A DNA stretch of 29,599 nucleotides from Thelonectria olida (taxonomy: Eukaryota; Ascomycota; Sordariomycetes; Hypocreales; Nectriaceae). The notes beneath the pieces were generated by a model, which did not search any database, had not been told where the DNA came from, and saw only the letters and a program-made list of their open reading frames with translations. Numbering within the stretch: the first letter of the stretch is position 1; the number at the start of each line of letters is the position of its first letter. The stretch lies in assembly GCA_020736575.1 (NCBI GenBank), contig JAGPYM010000122.1, positions 1 through 29,599 on the forward strand, in the 5' to 3' direction. Made by a program: the position numbers and the translations under genes. Below, in pieces: positions 10,147-20,273 of the stretch.

Positions 10147-12588
10147 ATGGGAGCTAACACAGAGGTCAACCAACCGCATGGGCAAGACAACTCGGCCAGA
10201 ACAACCGTTGCGTGCCAACGATGCCGGGACCAGAAGCTCAGGTGTAATCGCGAGCTGCCCTCCTGCACGCGGTGTGACAAGCAGAAGGCTACGTGCAAGT
10301 ATCCGAACCCACCAGATCGGAGGCGCATCGCCCTCAGGACGGGCCAGGCAAAGGCCTTGGCGCTCAACGGCGGAGAACAAGCTGAAACGACGGTCAAGCT
10401 GGGGAAGAGGCAGCGGGTGGTTAGCGACCTCACGGATAGCGCGTCGTCCAGTGCCCGCCCTAATCCCGATCCCATCTCGAGTCCCGCGTCTGCCGTCACA
10501 GAGGGCGCCGACCTGCCCCCGAGCGAAGTTGGATTGCTGCTTCTAGAAGTCTACTTCAAGCGGGTCTACAATGCCTCGCTGCTGTTTCACAAGTCCATAG
10601 CCTTTCAGCTCTACAGGCAGAACGCCATCCCCGACTACCTCCTCCGTGCCATCTTTGCACAGGCGGCTGTCTTTATGCAGCAAGTCGACTCGCCCTACAA
10701 ACAATACATCGATATTTTCCCCTTTCACTCCATCTTCGAAAAGTCCTGGTCGTGGGCTCGTTCCGCGAGTCAGGAGGTCCTCTCCCACGTCGACGAGCCC
10801 ACACTCGTCAGGGTGCAGGCTCTCCAGGTTCTGCATCTCTACTACTTCTCGCGCGGCTCGATCCAGCGGGCCATGGTCCACGCGTCGCTGGCCTACCAGC
10901 TCTGCCAGGTCCTCGGGTACCATCAGTTGCACAACGATACGGCCCTCATGACAACGAGCCGCGGTCTCCAGCTAGATCAAGAGATGAAGAGACGGTGCTT
11001 TTGGGCCAGTTGGGCCTGTTTATGTATGGGAGGCTGCAAGTCCGATTACGGAACGACGCTGGAGGGGTTGAAGGGTCTACCGCTGCCCGTTAGATTTGAG
11101 AAGACGGGATCCGTGCAGGGAGTTGAGCTCAAGCTACGCCAGAAGATTGGAGTTGGTTGGGAACCGAGTGGTTCTTCTGCGCCACCAAGTCATGGGTTGT
11201 TGTCCTGCAAGTCACCATGTTCGTTAATGGCAGAGCTAGTCAAGCTGTTGGACGTCTGGTAAGTCAGCCTGGTCAGCCACGTGTTTGCTGGGATACTGAC
11301 ATCTAGTGATTTGCAAAGGTCCCAGGTCAAGACCTTCATTACCGAGTCCCCGAGGCGCCCAAGCCCGCAGAGAACGAACCAACTGGAGAAATTAATGGAC
11401 CTCTTTCTTCCCCTTCAAAGTTCCCTGGGCTTGTCGTTCGGCGACATCTGCGATCGAGCGGAGTCCTACAACGAAAGTCCCGAGCTCCTCATGTCCCTCT
11501 GCTCCATGTACCACCTGAGCCGGTTGCTTTTGCACGCGTCCATGGTACCAATCCTTTCGGGGTATCCTCCAGACCCTGCTGACGCGGGCTCATCGGTGCA
11601 AACCCACACCGAGGCGGCTCTCCAGCAGGCGACGGGGTTCGTGAAGCTGCTGCAACAATTCGTGGCCAAGGGCTTGGACATCACGAGGCTGTGGCACTTT
11701 ACTGGGTATGGAGCGTTCGTTGTAGGGAGAATATTCGTGGTATGTAGCGCGTGGTATAACCGCAACAGCCGTCTCAGCTCTTCCGCTCCGTGACAACCGG
11801 TGACATGCTGATTTATTAGACGGGTGCTCAGTGTTTTAGCTGCTCCAATTTGAAGTCTTGCACCTGTTGAATATGAATGCTGATGATGATCCCTTCACTT
11901 TAGGTATATCGGGGTAAATCGCAGGCGTCTAGGTCTGCGGATCAACTCTTCCAGATTCCCGGGCTCGACTCTGAAGAAATGAAGACTATTCAGACGGTAT
12001 TGGAAGTATTGAGCATCTACTGGGAGCCATTACGCGAGTTGGTAGGTCTTCTTTGTGCAGCTGGCCTCGTGTCTCTCAATTTTTGTATCAAAGGCTAATA
12101 TAGCAAAGTCAACCGTGCTGAAGGAAACAATCAGCACTGGCAGATACATTGACTTGGATTCAATCACCTCGCCTTCGTTTTCATGGGAGAGACGCCGCTC
12201 CGGCTCTGTATCTGAAGACTACGACGACACAATAAGTGTTCCGAATAATCCAAGCACAAACGTGGCACTATTCAAAACCCCGGCTGTTAGGTTGCTCTCC
12301 GAAGGCCAGCAATTTCAGGATATGATTCGACATGAGGAGAGTACAGAATCCCGTCAATCACTTCCCGAGCAGCAAGTGCCTTCTTCGCAGACGGCCGCAG
12401 GTTCTGACGGATCTGCCCAACAGTCTTCGGATGCTGGGCCTCAGTTCCAGGACTATCCCATGGCAAACGGCCATGAGGGAGGTCTCTTTGATGTAAATTG
12501 GTGGGATGCCTCTACGATCAATATTTGGGGACACGCAGCGGCTTCTTGGGCCGAGATGCCGCCAGATGATCCCGTTGTGTTTTTTTGA
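10147..12588 (+). CDS. Zn2Cys6 fungal-type transcription factor (cluster regulator)
   Basis: Proposed exons 10147-11258, 11307-11739, 11904-12041 and 12094-12588 give about 725 residues. A full Zn2Cys6 binuclear cluster lies at the N terminus: Cys23, 26, 33, 40, 43 and 50 (C-x2-C-x6-C-x6-C-x2-C-x6-C), followed by a basic linker. The middle part (about 120-400) resembles the fungal-specific transcription factor domain, with helices rich in L/Y/W. The C terminus is acidic and Ser/Gln-rich, as in an activation region. It starts divergently from the PKS and is most likely its nuclear activator. The third exon is uncertain: the 164-bp intron 11740-11903 contains a stretch (from 11840) that reads like continuing protein up to about 11914, where a one-base shift would be needed. 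The segment just before 11258 also looks atypically polar, so an undetected intron is possible there. Confidence 0.85.
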
Positions 12589-12744
12589 GTTCTGTTCAAT
12601 CATGTCGATAGAATTTCTTAGATATTAGATTAGCGACAATTAGATCTGCAACACTATACTCCGCGACCTCGCGTTTTCTTTCAACACAACAGTTTTCGTA
12701 GGGGGTGGTTGGAGCGGTTCTCGGTCGAGGGTTTCCTCAATAGC

Positions 12745-12777
12745 CACGTGCTTTAACCACCGGAGCACGCACACGTG
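12745..12777. promoter_or_regulatory. Pair of CACGTG E-boxes
   Basis: Two perfect CACGTG hexamers lie at 12745-12750 and 12772-12777, 21 bp apart, about 320-350 bp upstream of the EthD start codon. CACGTG is the core read by bHLH factors such as Pho4/Cbf1-type proteins in fungi. The pairing within 33 bp is what makes chance less likely. Confidence 0.4.
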
Positions 12778-12990
12778 GAACGAAGGATTTAGTCGTAAGC
12801 CACCCTGCTACTACTCTCGTATGTACTCCATAACTACCTCGGTGCATGTACTCGAAGAAAGCTTAATGAGAGTCGGACACAGCCCCACGGCGGTGGGTTG
12901 CATCAGGTCCGAAGCCCGAAAGCATTCGGCCCAAGGCAGGGTGAGATTCCCGAACCAGTTGGGATGACAGATCTTGGAAGACAAAATTTC

Positions 12991-13000
12991 TATAAATATA
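12991..13000 (+). promoter_or_regulatory. TATA box of the EthD gene
   Basis: TATAAATATA lies 95-104 bp upstream of the ATG at 13095, suitably placed as a core promoter element. Confidence 0.5.
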
Positions 13001-13094
13001 TCAATCCTGTCTAGCATTCCAGATGTATAATATTGAACACAAATCATTCCATCTCTAAGAATCCAAGTCCAGACCTCGTTAGCAAGAGCCCAAC

Positions 13095-13502
13095 ATGGCA
13101 AACGAACCCACGTACTCTATGCTCCTTTATTTCAAGAAAAACCCCAAAATTACCCATGAAGAGTTCAAAGACTACTACGAAAACGTCCACGCCCCAAGAA
13201 TCATGGAAATTACCCAGTCTGCAAAGGGACTCATCGCATACACACGACAGTACATCAACCATGATCACTCCGACGCGGCGACAAGTAACCCCTTCGTCGC
13301 CTTTGGGAGTCCTGTGCCCGAGATCCCCTTCGACATTGTCAACGCCGTGACGTTCCAGACCAAGGCGGATGCGGTTGAATTCTCAAGGATGATGTATGAG
13401 GACGAGGAGAATTCGGTCAAGATCCTGAAGGATGAGAATTACCTGTTTGTCCGGAGCCAATCCAGGGGCGTTGTTGTCGATAAGTCTGTATCTATTGGTT
13501 AA
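13095..13502 (+). CDS. EthD-family dimeric alpha+beta barrel protein
   Basis: Single exon of 135 residues. It opens with a strand-like YSMLLYFKKNPKITHEEFKDYYENVHAP segment (about 7-34), the hallmark of EthD (PF07110) proteins, with the conserved His at residue 32, and closes with the DENYLFVRS motif (113-121) that corresponds to the family's terminal strand. Proteins of this ferredoxin-like fold form dimers with a closed cavity. In fungal polyketide clusters, related small barrels act as cyclases, decarboxylases or cofactor-free oxygenases; which of these applies here cannot be read from sequence. No signal peptide, so probably cytosolic. The position between the regulator and the exporter makes it the best candidate tailoring enzyme next to the PKS. 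A possible polyadenylation signal AATAAA follows at 13656-13661. Confidence 0.8.
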   Translation: MANEPTYSMLLYFKKNPKITHEEFKDYYENVHAPRIMEITQSAKGLIAYTRQYINHDHSDAATSNPFVAFGSPVPEIPFDIVNAVTFQTKADAVEFSRMMYEDEENSVKILKDENYLFVRSQSRGVVVDKSVSIG

Positions 13503-14016
13503 AAACGTGGATGGCAATCAGCGTTGTCTTCTCTTTACCTACGTATCTGCTTAACATGTAAATATCTTACCGTTGGAGCAGTTGCAGAAGCAATCATCTG
13601 TGGCTGTGAATCATTATACTCTTCATTTCTCGTGTTCGCTCTCTCTGCTGTGTCTAATAAAAAAACCCTGTCAAATCTCCTGAACGTTTATTTCACTCAA
13701 GCTCTTCTTTTACCTAAATCTGTGGTCACGATCCACTGCGAGCAGGCCCAAGGAAACCAATCTATCATGCCTTGCCTGATCTATCCACACAACAATCTGC
13801 CGGGATCTTCTCTATGGTGGTATTTCCAAATTACGAAAGATAGGTAATAAATGAGCCTGTTTTTCGCCGAACCTCTCTATCTTCTGATAGATGCGTGGCC
13901 AACAACAGACCATAGAAAGTGCTGTCTCACATCTCTAGAGCAACTCTTAAGCCCAAAGAGAACTCAATACCGCACGGTAGGGAGCGTGCATCCTTGCGGG
14001 TAGCGCAACGCTCTTT
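13503..14016. other. Convergent intergenic region (3' UTRs)
   Basis: This 514-bp spacer lies between the ends of two genes transcribed toward each other. An AATAAA polyadenylation-type signal for the EthD gene lies at 13656-13661. A 107-codon open frame at 13524-13847 shows no family motif and I do not call it. Nothing else recognised. Confidence 0.5.
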
Positions 14017-15982
14017 TTAAGCTGAGCTCGCCGCGTCGGTCTTCTCTTCCTGCTTCGGGAACAACGGTTTCTTGGGCAAGAAGATAGTAACGACAACCAT
14101 GGCCGCACCCGAAATTATGCTGAGAATGTAGATTTTGTTGATAGCATCTGTGATGGCGTTGATGGCTTGGTCCTGCACAGAAGGGCTCAGGGAATCAAAC
14201 AGGTCGCTCGAAGTGCCCGCAGCAGCCTGCCTGATTTCCCGTTCTGTAAAACCCATACCATCCAGGACTTTCGAAAGGTTCCTGAACGAAAGTTCCTGCA
14301 TCACTTGGCCTCCAATCAGCAAGCTGATAAGCTGCCACCCAAGCTGGGAGAGATTTTGCATCGAGCTGACACGCTGGACGTCCAGCCCGGAGCCGGTTTG
14401 CTGCAACATTGTGATACTCGCGACCGTGAAGCCGAGGTTGAAGACAATGCCAGTGCCAGCACCGAGTAGGATGCTATACCCGTAGACGTTTCCTGTCGGA
14501 GTGCTGCTATCCACGGTGTACATGGTTGCAGCTCCAATCGTCATGAGAATGCCGCCTGCCAGGTAAATGGTCCAGCTTGAGGTAGTTAGTTCGCGGTCAG
14601 GGAAGACTGGGAGGGCTCAATATGGGATACTTACTAATAGTTAATCTTGGGCAGCATGGAACCCGAGAACATGGTACCGGACGCCAGGAAGGCGATGAAA
14701 GGCAGCAAACGGACAGCAGCCTGCATAGTCGAATCTCCGCGCGTGAATGCGAAATATAGGGGAAGGTAAAATAGTGGGACATAGATGTTGGTGGCGGCCA
14801 CGGCAGTGTTGATATACAGCAGCACTTGGGTCGGGTTGAGGAGAACGTGGCTTGGGGGGACCATGCGATCTTCAGGAGTGGTGAAGAGCACAAAGTATTG
14901 TTGGAGGAAAGTTAAAATGAACAAGACGCCCATGACAACAAACAAAGCGATGGTACGCGAGTCATCCCAGGGCCAAGTGGCACCTGCGAATGTCAAGACC
15001 ATGGTAAAGGACACCATGGCTCCCGTGGCCAGAGTAAATCCAACCCAGTCGAGAGATGCGAACTTGGAAAGGGCTGGCCGGTCGTGATCACCGCCTGGCT
15101 TGACCATGGGGAGCCAGAAGATATACACTGGTGCACATACGGCTGCAATAACACTAAATTGCATTAGAAAAGCAGCACAACGGGGGCATTCGCTTGTCAA
15201 TAGCTCACAGGTTGATGTAAAAAGCCCATCGCCATGTCGCCGATGAGGTGGCAAAGGCACCTCCAACAACAGGACCAAGGACAGCGCCAATTCCCCAGGT
15301 TACGCCCATGCCAGAGATATAACGGCCACGCTCTGTGTCGGCAGTGATGAGGGAAAAGTAGTTCAGAATACTTGCCAGGAAAAATTGTCAGCGATTCGCC
15401 ATGTGCTTGGGAAGAAAAAACGTACCCGAGGAAGATGCCATTCCCGCCCACACCAGCAAACACACGACCAACGATAAGAGCGTCCATGGTGGGTGCCGCG
15501 CCACAGAGCGCCGAGGCAGCCTCAAAAAGAATGATGCTCCCAATGAACATGTACTTGAGGTCAAAGATGGCGTACAGGGCCGCACTCAAGCAGCACAAGT
15601 TAGTTTTCACATTTCTCCAGTATGAAGGCAGGGAATCTTAAACTCACCCTGGGAGGATAGAACAAAAAGAACCAAGAGGAAAGCCGGTGCCAGCCCACGT
15701 GAGACTTTCAAACTCGTTGTACTCCTCAATGAGAGCAGGTTGGATGTCTGCCACGATGGTGCTGTCCAGGCCGTAGATGAGTGCTCCAATGTAGAGAGAC
15801 GCAGCGGTAGCGACCCATTTCCAGCCATGGATGGTCCTTTCCCTCAGGGCGCCGCCACCCGCGGCTTCATCTTCGCTCGGCTGGACAAAGGACTCGAGGA
15901 TCCCCTGGGAGGTAGGGTCGACTTTTTCTTGTTCACTGGACTGAGTCCGTGAGTTTCTCGCGGTCTCTTCTCCGGAGCTCAT
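14017..15982 (-). CDS. MFS transporter, DHA2-type (14-helix) drug:H+ antiporter
   Basis: Five exons: 15982-15648, 15584-15426, 15370-15209, 15153-14635 and 14575-14017, with introns of 63, 55, 55 and 59 bp that restore a continuous frame at every junction; 577 residues. The ATG at 15982 is used because the open frame upstream of it begins only with a TTG. The hydrophilic N tail (1-50) is followed by helix 1 with the DHA motif LDSTIVADIQPAL (72-84). GRVFAGVGGNG and DTERGRYISGMGVTWGIGAVLGP are typical DHA2 motifs, and many further hydrophobic segments follow to a short charged tail. Plasma-membrane or vesicle export of the cluster's product, hence self-protection, is the probable role. It shares its promoter region with the second regulator. 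Confidence 0.92.
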
Positions 15983-16137
15983 GGCGAATGGCCGTTCAGC
16001 GAACAAGGGATATCTTATTGCAAAGAATCAAGAAGAAGAAGAGGCGATGGTGGTGACCAGTCTTCGAGACGCAATGAGATGATTGTGTGGAACGGAATCG
16101 GGAACAATACCTAAGCTTAAGCTCCCGCATGACTTTC

Positions 16138-16143
16138 TTTATA
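16138..16143 (-). promoter_or_regulatory. TATA box of the MFS gene
   Basis: Minus-strand TATAAA, about 156-161 bp upstream of the ATG at 15982. Confidence 0.4.
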
Positions 16144-16352
16144 GACGTGTAACTACGGTAGACTCATAACGTCGGCAAGTTGACAAACATTCACAATTCA
16201 GGAGGCTGCACGTGACCTCTCGTCCTGAAGATGATCTCACGGCCATTTCCGCCGCCGTACGGATCCCGCACATTCGGACATGGAGTCGCTGGGGAACCGG
16301 GATATGGATCAGCATGAGGTGCTGACAAAGTGATGGCGGCGGTCGGCGGGCG

Positions 16353-16369
16353 GCGGCCAATTTGGCCGC
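16353..16369. promoter_or_regulatory. Perfect 17-bp palindrome, candidate CGG-N9-CCG operator
   Basis: GCGGCCAA-T-TTGGCCGC has two exact 8-bp arms around one base. It contains an inverted CGG pair with a 9-bp spacer and a CCAAT core. Inverted CGG pairs are classic targets of Zn2Cys6 dimers, and it lies between the exporter and the regulator that would share it. Confidence 0.5.
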
Positions 16370-16634
16370 ACCACCAATGCGGCACGGCTCGTGTCGATCA
16401 AATTACGACCCGCTTCCGAGAGCAGGCCGTTGTTCAACAAACGGGGCACCCACCCCGACATGTGCAATATGTTTGTAGGGTGGCTTGGAGACCAACAGCT
16501 CTGGGCGAGCAACAACATGAAGGCATCAATCAAATCATCGCTCTAAACCCCATGACCACCTGAATCCAACCCATCGAACAAGAACTTCAGTCACTTCACC
16601 CGTCCTTTCGACGCTTACACCCTTATTAGCACCC

Positions 16635-18344
16635 ATGAACGGCGAACCCCAGTCTCCTCACAGCGCCTCGTCGCCTGCACCAGTGAAGCTCTGTGGCTTT
16701 TGTCACAAGCCCTTCTTGAACGACATGTCATACAATCGACACGTTCTATACTGTCTTCACGCCAAAAACCGGCCTCGCGCTCGTGTCAAGTCATGCCGGG
16801 CATGCACAAAGGCAAAAAGGAAGTGCAGCGGCCAGCCTCGATGCCAGCGGTGCACGCACAAAGGTTTCGAGTGTGTATATGCGACGAGCCCTTTCACTGC
16901 CGCTGCTGCAGCACGCGAGAGCGCCCAAGTTGTCGACAAGAAGCCGCCTTCACCAGAACATGTTTCCCCGTTGGCCCAGGGCCAGGCCACAGATAGCCTG
17001 GATCATCTATTTACACCAAGCGGAACGGATACGGACGCGACCCAAGTCAACATTGACTGGGATTGCCTCGATTTCTCAGAGTCCGACCTGCTCTTGCAAA
17101 GTCCCAACCTCGATCAGCCCTCTTGTGCTCGTTCTCAACTTGAGCCGATCCTGAACGTTGTGCCAGACGGGCCATCTGTCCACGGAGGTAACCGCAATGT
17201 GGTTGATGGCTTTGACTTTAATTCGGATCCAGGGAATGGAACCCTACCAACCCAACTGCTTTGGCCTGCCCAGAGCATTCCAGATGCGCAGCTATCCACC
17301 CTTGACGAACGGACACAAGTCGCCAAACGGCTGTATTCAAACTTCCTGGTTCCAATTCCAAAACCAGACCCCCTTTCCAAGTTTACTGCAAATATTGTCA
17401 TGCAGATGCTTTGTGCTTTCCCGCAAATGATGCTTCGCCGGGAGACCTTCCCTCCTTTTATCCACGGGCACTGGTACTGTCCCTCAGATACCGCAACGTC
17501 AGCTCTTCACAGGCCATTGGTCACCTGCATGGGCCTGGCTCAAGTTTTTGCTTCGCACAACCCAGAGACTAGGTCGTTTCTGTGGCGCATGGTTAAGGAT
17601 GAGCAACGATCCGCGGCTGAAAAGGTTTGCGCTCTTCAACCCAGACTAAGGCACAACTAACTTGTACATAGGCAAGCCAGCACCAATTCTCAAAGCATGA
17701 TCATCTCTCTGCCATACAAGCCCTGCTTATTTATCTCATAATGCGAGTCGTTGACAACTCTGAGATGGAAATGGACTTGAATCTCGAACTGCTGGTCACG
17801 TATCAGGTGAGATAGCTTGTCCTTGTGCGCAAAACATGAACCTAAACGACGTAGAGCCTTTGCAATAGCTTCAAGGATCTATGCAACGAACCTTTTTACC
17901 AGCACGAGAGACTTTGCCCCAGCTCCAACTGGGAAGAGTGGGTGTTTGCCGAGTCCAGAAGAAGGTAATGCCTCAAATCATCTTCCCACATCTCCTCCTA
18001 GCGTCTACTTATCGCTCGCAAATCGTAGGACAGCCATAGTGTGGCTTCTCATCACGCAGATGGTCCAGATCAAGATCGGCGTGCCTTGTGACACATTCGC
18101 GAGCTTCCGAGATGTCCCCCTCTCCTCCCCGAGGTCACTCTGGGAGGCCAAGACACGTTCGACATGGGAGGTGGAGTATGAGGTGTATAGAACTATGCCG
18201 CGGATGGGTTTGGACGTCTTTGGAGACCTCTACGACGCGTGCAAGCAAAGTAATGTCGGTTCAAATAAGCTGAAACTGCACACTTGGAACGCTACGGTTG
18301 ATAATCTTGGGATTCTGCTCAATTTGGGGGCCGAACTTATGTAG
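16635..18344 (+). CDS. Dual-finger transcription factor (C2HC zinc finger plus Zn2Cys6)
   Basis: Exons 16635-17624, 17672-17806, 17855-17964 and 18029-18344, separated by introns of 47, 48 and 64 bp, give 516 residues in one frame. The N terminus carries a single C2H2-like finger with Cys as the last ligand (Cys20, Cys23, His36, Cys40). Then comes a Zn2Cys6 cluster with Cys54, 57, 64, 70, 73 and 80 in C-x2-C-x6-C-x5-C-x2-C-x6-C spacing and basic residues KAKRK between. An acidic, Ser-rich stretch (about 85-200) follows. The C-terminal half resembles the fungal factor domain, including NWEEWVFAESRRRT across the third splice. Factors with this finger pair are common next to fungal secondary-metabolite genes. 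Divergence from the exporter suggests it controls transport and perhaps the whole set. Its 3' end faces the reductase gene 67 bp away. Confidence 0.88.
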
Positions 18345-18411
18345 AAGCGAAATGAGTTTGAATTTTCCAATCTCTTCCAGGATTACTAGTAAAACTATAG
18401 CTGAAACGACG

Positions 18412-19539
18412 TCACAGTTGAGCGCGCGACAAAATAAGATCAATAATCTCGGGCAAAGTCTCCTTCACGCTTGGTTGCTTCGACTTCCAGCCAAGTAAGG
18501 TCTCGGCTCTCGAACTTCGGACCCTGAGGTTCGTACCATAGCCGTGAATCTGAGCTGTCTTGTTGACAATTTCCCGGTCTGAATCCTGGCTTTCTGGCCC
18601 AATTCGCTTGATCGTGTCGGTGGGAATAACCTCCTTTTCCTTCAGAACCTTGACGATGGCCTCCATGTACTTGGCGAACGAAAGCTCTTCTGACGTCGCA
18701 AAATAATACGCGTGCGGTCCCCAGATTCGGGCATCGGAGGCGGCCTCTTTCGTGGCATGGGCGAACAATCTAGCGTAGATATCGGCAAGGTCGTCCACGT
18801 GAACGTAAGGCAAGAAGTTTGCGCCCCTGTTGATGGTAAACCCCGCCGAGAGCTCCCTCGCCGTAGCTACGATGTCGCGGATCGTGATGGGGACTTGGTT
18901 CTCGGTCGACACGCTGCGGCCGTAGACAACAGTTGGGGAGACCAGGGCCACATTTACGTTGGAGGCTCCATGTCGAACCAGCTGGTCGGCGGCCTGATGG
19001 TACCGACCCGGCGGCATGGCCGTGATGCGCTCAATGTCTGCGACGTCGTCCCACACCTTTTCCAGCGACCGTTCCCCTTGGACGTCCTCCCCGACGAGAA
19101 ATGCACCGGAGGTCTGGACGTAGAAGCCTCTTTCAGGGCGAGAGGCCAAACCTCCCAGGACCGCCTTAATGGCTGCAGGGCTTCCGTCGAGATAATCGGG
19201 CGAGGTATCTGTGTTTGTATAAGTCTTCAGGATGTCGGCAATAGGTACGGGATTTTGTTGACGAACTTATAACGATACCGGCGACATTAGATTCGCTCTC
19301 GATAAGACCAACGTCTGTCAAATCACCGACGACTGCCCGTACGCTTGGGAAAGCTTGCTTGAGCCTTTCGCCTTTGCCTTGATCTCGGACAAGGGCCGTG
19401 ATTCTCACATCGGGATGTTGGGTCAGCAGAGCATTCACTGCGGCGCCGCCAATATGGCCGGTGGCCCCAATACTGGGCTCTAATTAGCTGCGGGCATGGA
19501 AGTTCGCTGGGGCAGTCCTTACAAGAATACTTGGGCCAT
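18412..19539 (-). CDS. NAD(P)-binding Rossmann-fold reductase/epimerase (atypical SDR, NmrA-like)
   Basis: A tiny first exon (19539-19523, MAQVF) joins a second (19472-19279) and a third (19208-18412), about 335 residues. The first intron is 50 bp and the second, 70 bp, is my best fit. An alternative (19273-19225) keeps the same downstream frame, so the exact residues at that junction are unsure. The N terminus shows the dinucleotide motif GATGHIGG with Gly8, Gly11 and Gly14. LVRDQGKGERL follows, and the C-terminal part has SPTVVYGRS and NFLPYVHVDDLADIYARL, typical of extended/atypical SDRs that bind NAD(P). The usual YxxxK pair is not evident (YHQAA occurs instead), so classical dehydrogenase chemistry is doubtful. 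It probably reduces or isomerises a cluster intermediate in the cytosol. Confidence 0.8.
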
Positions 19540-20273
19540 GAGGTTGGTGATTCAATAGGTAATTATCCAATCGATATTAGCAGGGTTATCTGGCAGGTAT
19601 TTATCATCGAGTTGAGTTCCCATGGCCAACACCAAACTCAGGTACAGTGACACAATTGCTGCGGCGGATTTTTCTCGCGTATAATGGATCCATTGCCCAC
19701 GCATGGGTCTGACTGAGGTGACTATGTCCGAATGAAACATGTCCGATATGTACATGCTAAAGCCCTAATCCCCGTCCCAACTCCCGGGCGGCTCGGGGGT
19801 GTTTTCCATGACTCCACAACCATCAGGGGCCGAGGCAACCAGGATTGAATCCTGCGTGAATCCTACGACTGTGAGAATCCTACCCATGTGACTTTGCGTT
19901 GGTGCCTCTTGAAATCTGTGAGCACAAGAATCCACTCTGTCGAAAGACTTTGACAATCTCTGCTTTGTCCTGTCAACGCGCTATTGCAATACAGAATAAC
20001 AACACCCGTTCCATTACAGCATGGGCCGTCATGAAAGAGTACGTTCCGTACACTCTCCCATGAAAAGTCAGGGATCTCCATTGTGCTCGCGATTTTATGA
20101 GCCAATGTCTTCCTGCCCGAGTATTCCATCTCATCAACTTTGCAGAAACGCAGCCGCCAAGAAGCAATCAACTCTAGGGCGAACAATTTTCAAGGTCAAG
20201 ATTCCTACTTGGTACTAACTAAAGTCTCTGCCTGCTTAAATGACTCCTTCTTGCTCGAGCCGTCTCTGGTACT
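19540..20273. other. Intergenic region
   Basis: This 734-bp spacer holds the promoter of the reductase gene and the 3' flank of the FAD-oxidase gene. Small open frames on both strands (for example minus 20186-19863) show no domain motifs. I see no repeat, RNA gene or clear operator. Confidence 0.45.

Larger units (their letters stand above)
12589..13094. other. Intergenic region with promoter of the EthD gene
   Basis: This 506-bp stretch has no gene. It holds the terminator side of the regulator gene, the E-box pair, and a TATA element close to the EthD-family gene. Several CGG triplets occur between 12700 and 12900, but I see no clear inverted pair. Confidence 0.5.
16007..16634. promoter_or_regulatory. 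Divergent promoter region, MFS exporter / second regulator
   Basis: A gene-free stretch of about 0.63 kb (0.65 kb from ATG to ATG). It includes a TATA element for the exporter, the 17-bp palindrome at 16353-16369, an overlapping CCAAT at 16357-16361, CGG-N3-CCG at 16260-16268, and a local run of CGGCGG units around 16335-16356. It looks like a compact regulatory region serving both genes. Confidence 0.6.

Noticed and set aside
13524..13847. 107-codon open frame after the EthD gene
   Set aside because: No recognisable motif, contains the EthD gene's likely polyadenylation signal, and lies in a convergent 3' UTR region.
19863..20186. Minus-strand 107-codon open frame between reductase and oxidase
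   Set aside because: No domain motif, no promoter element nearby; probably chance.
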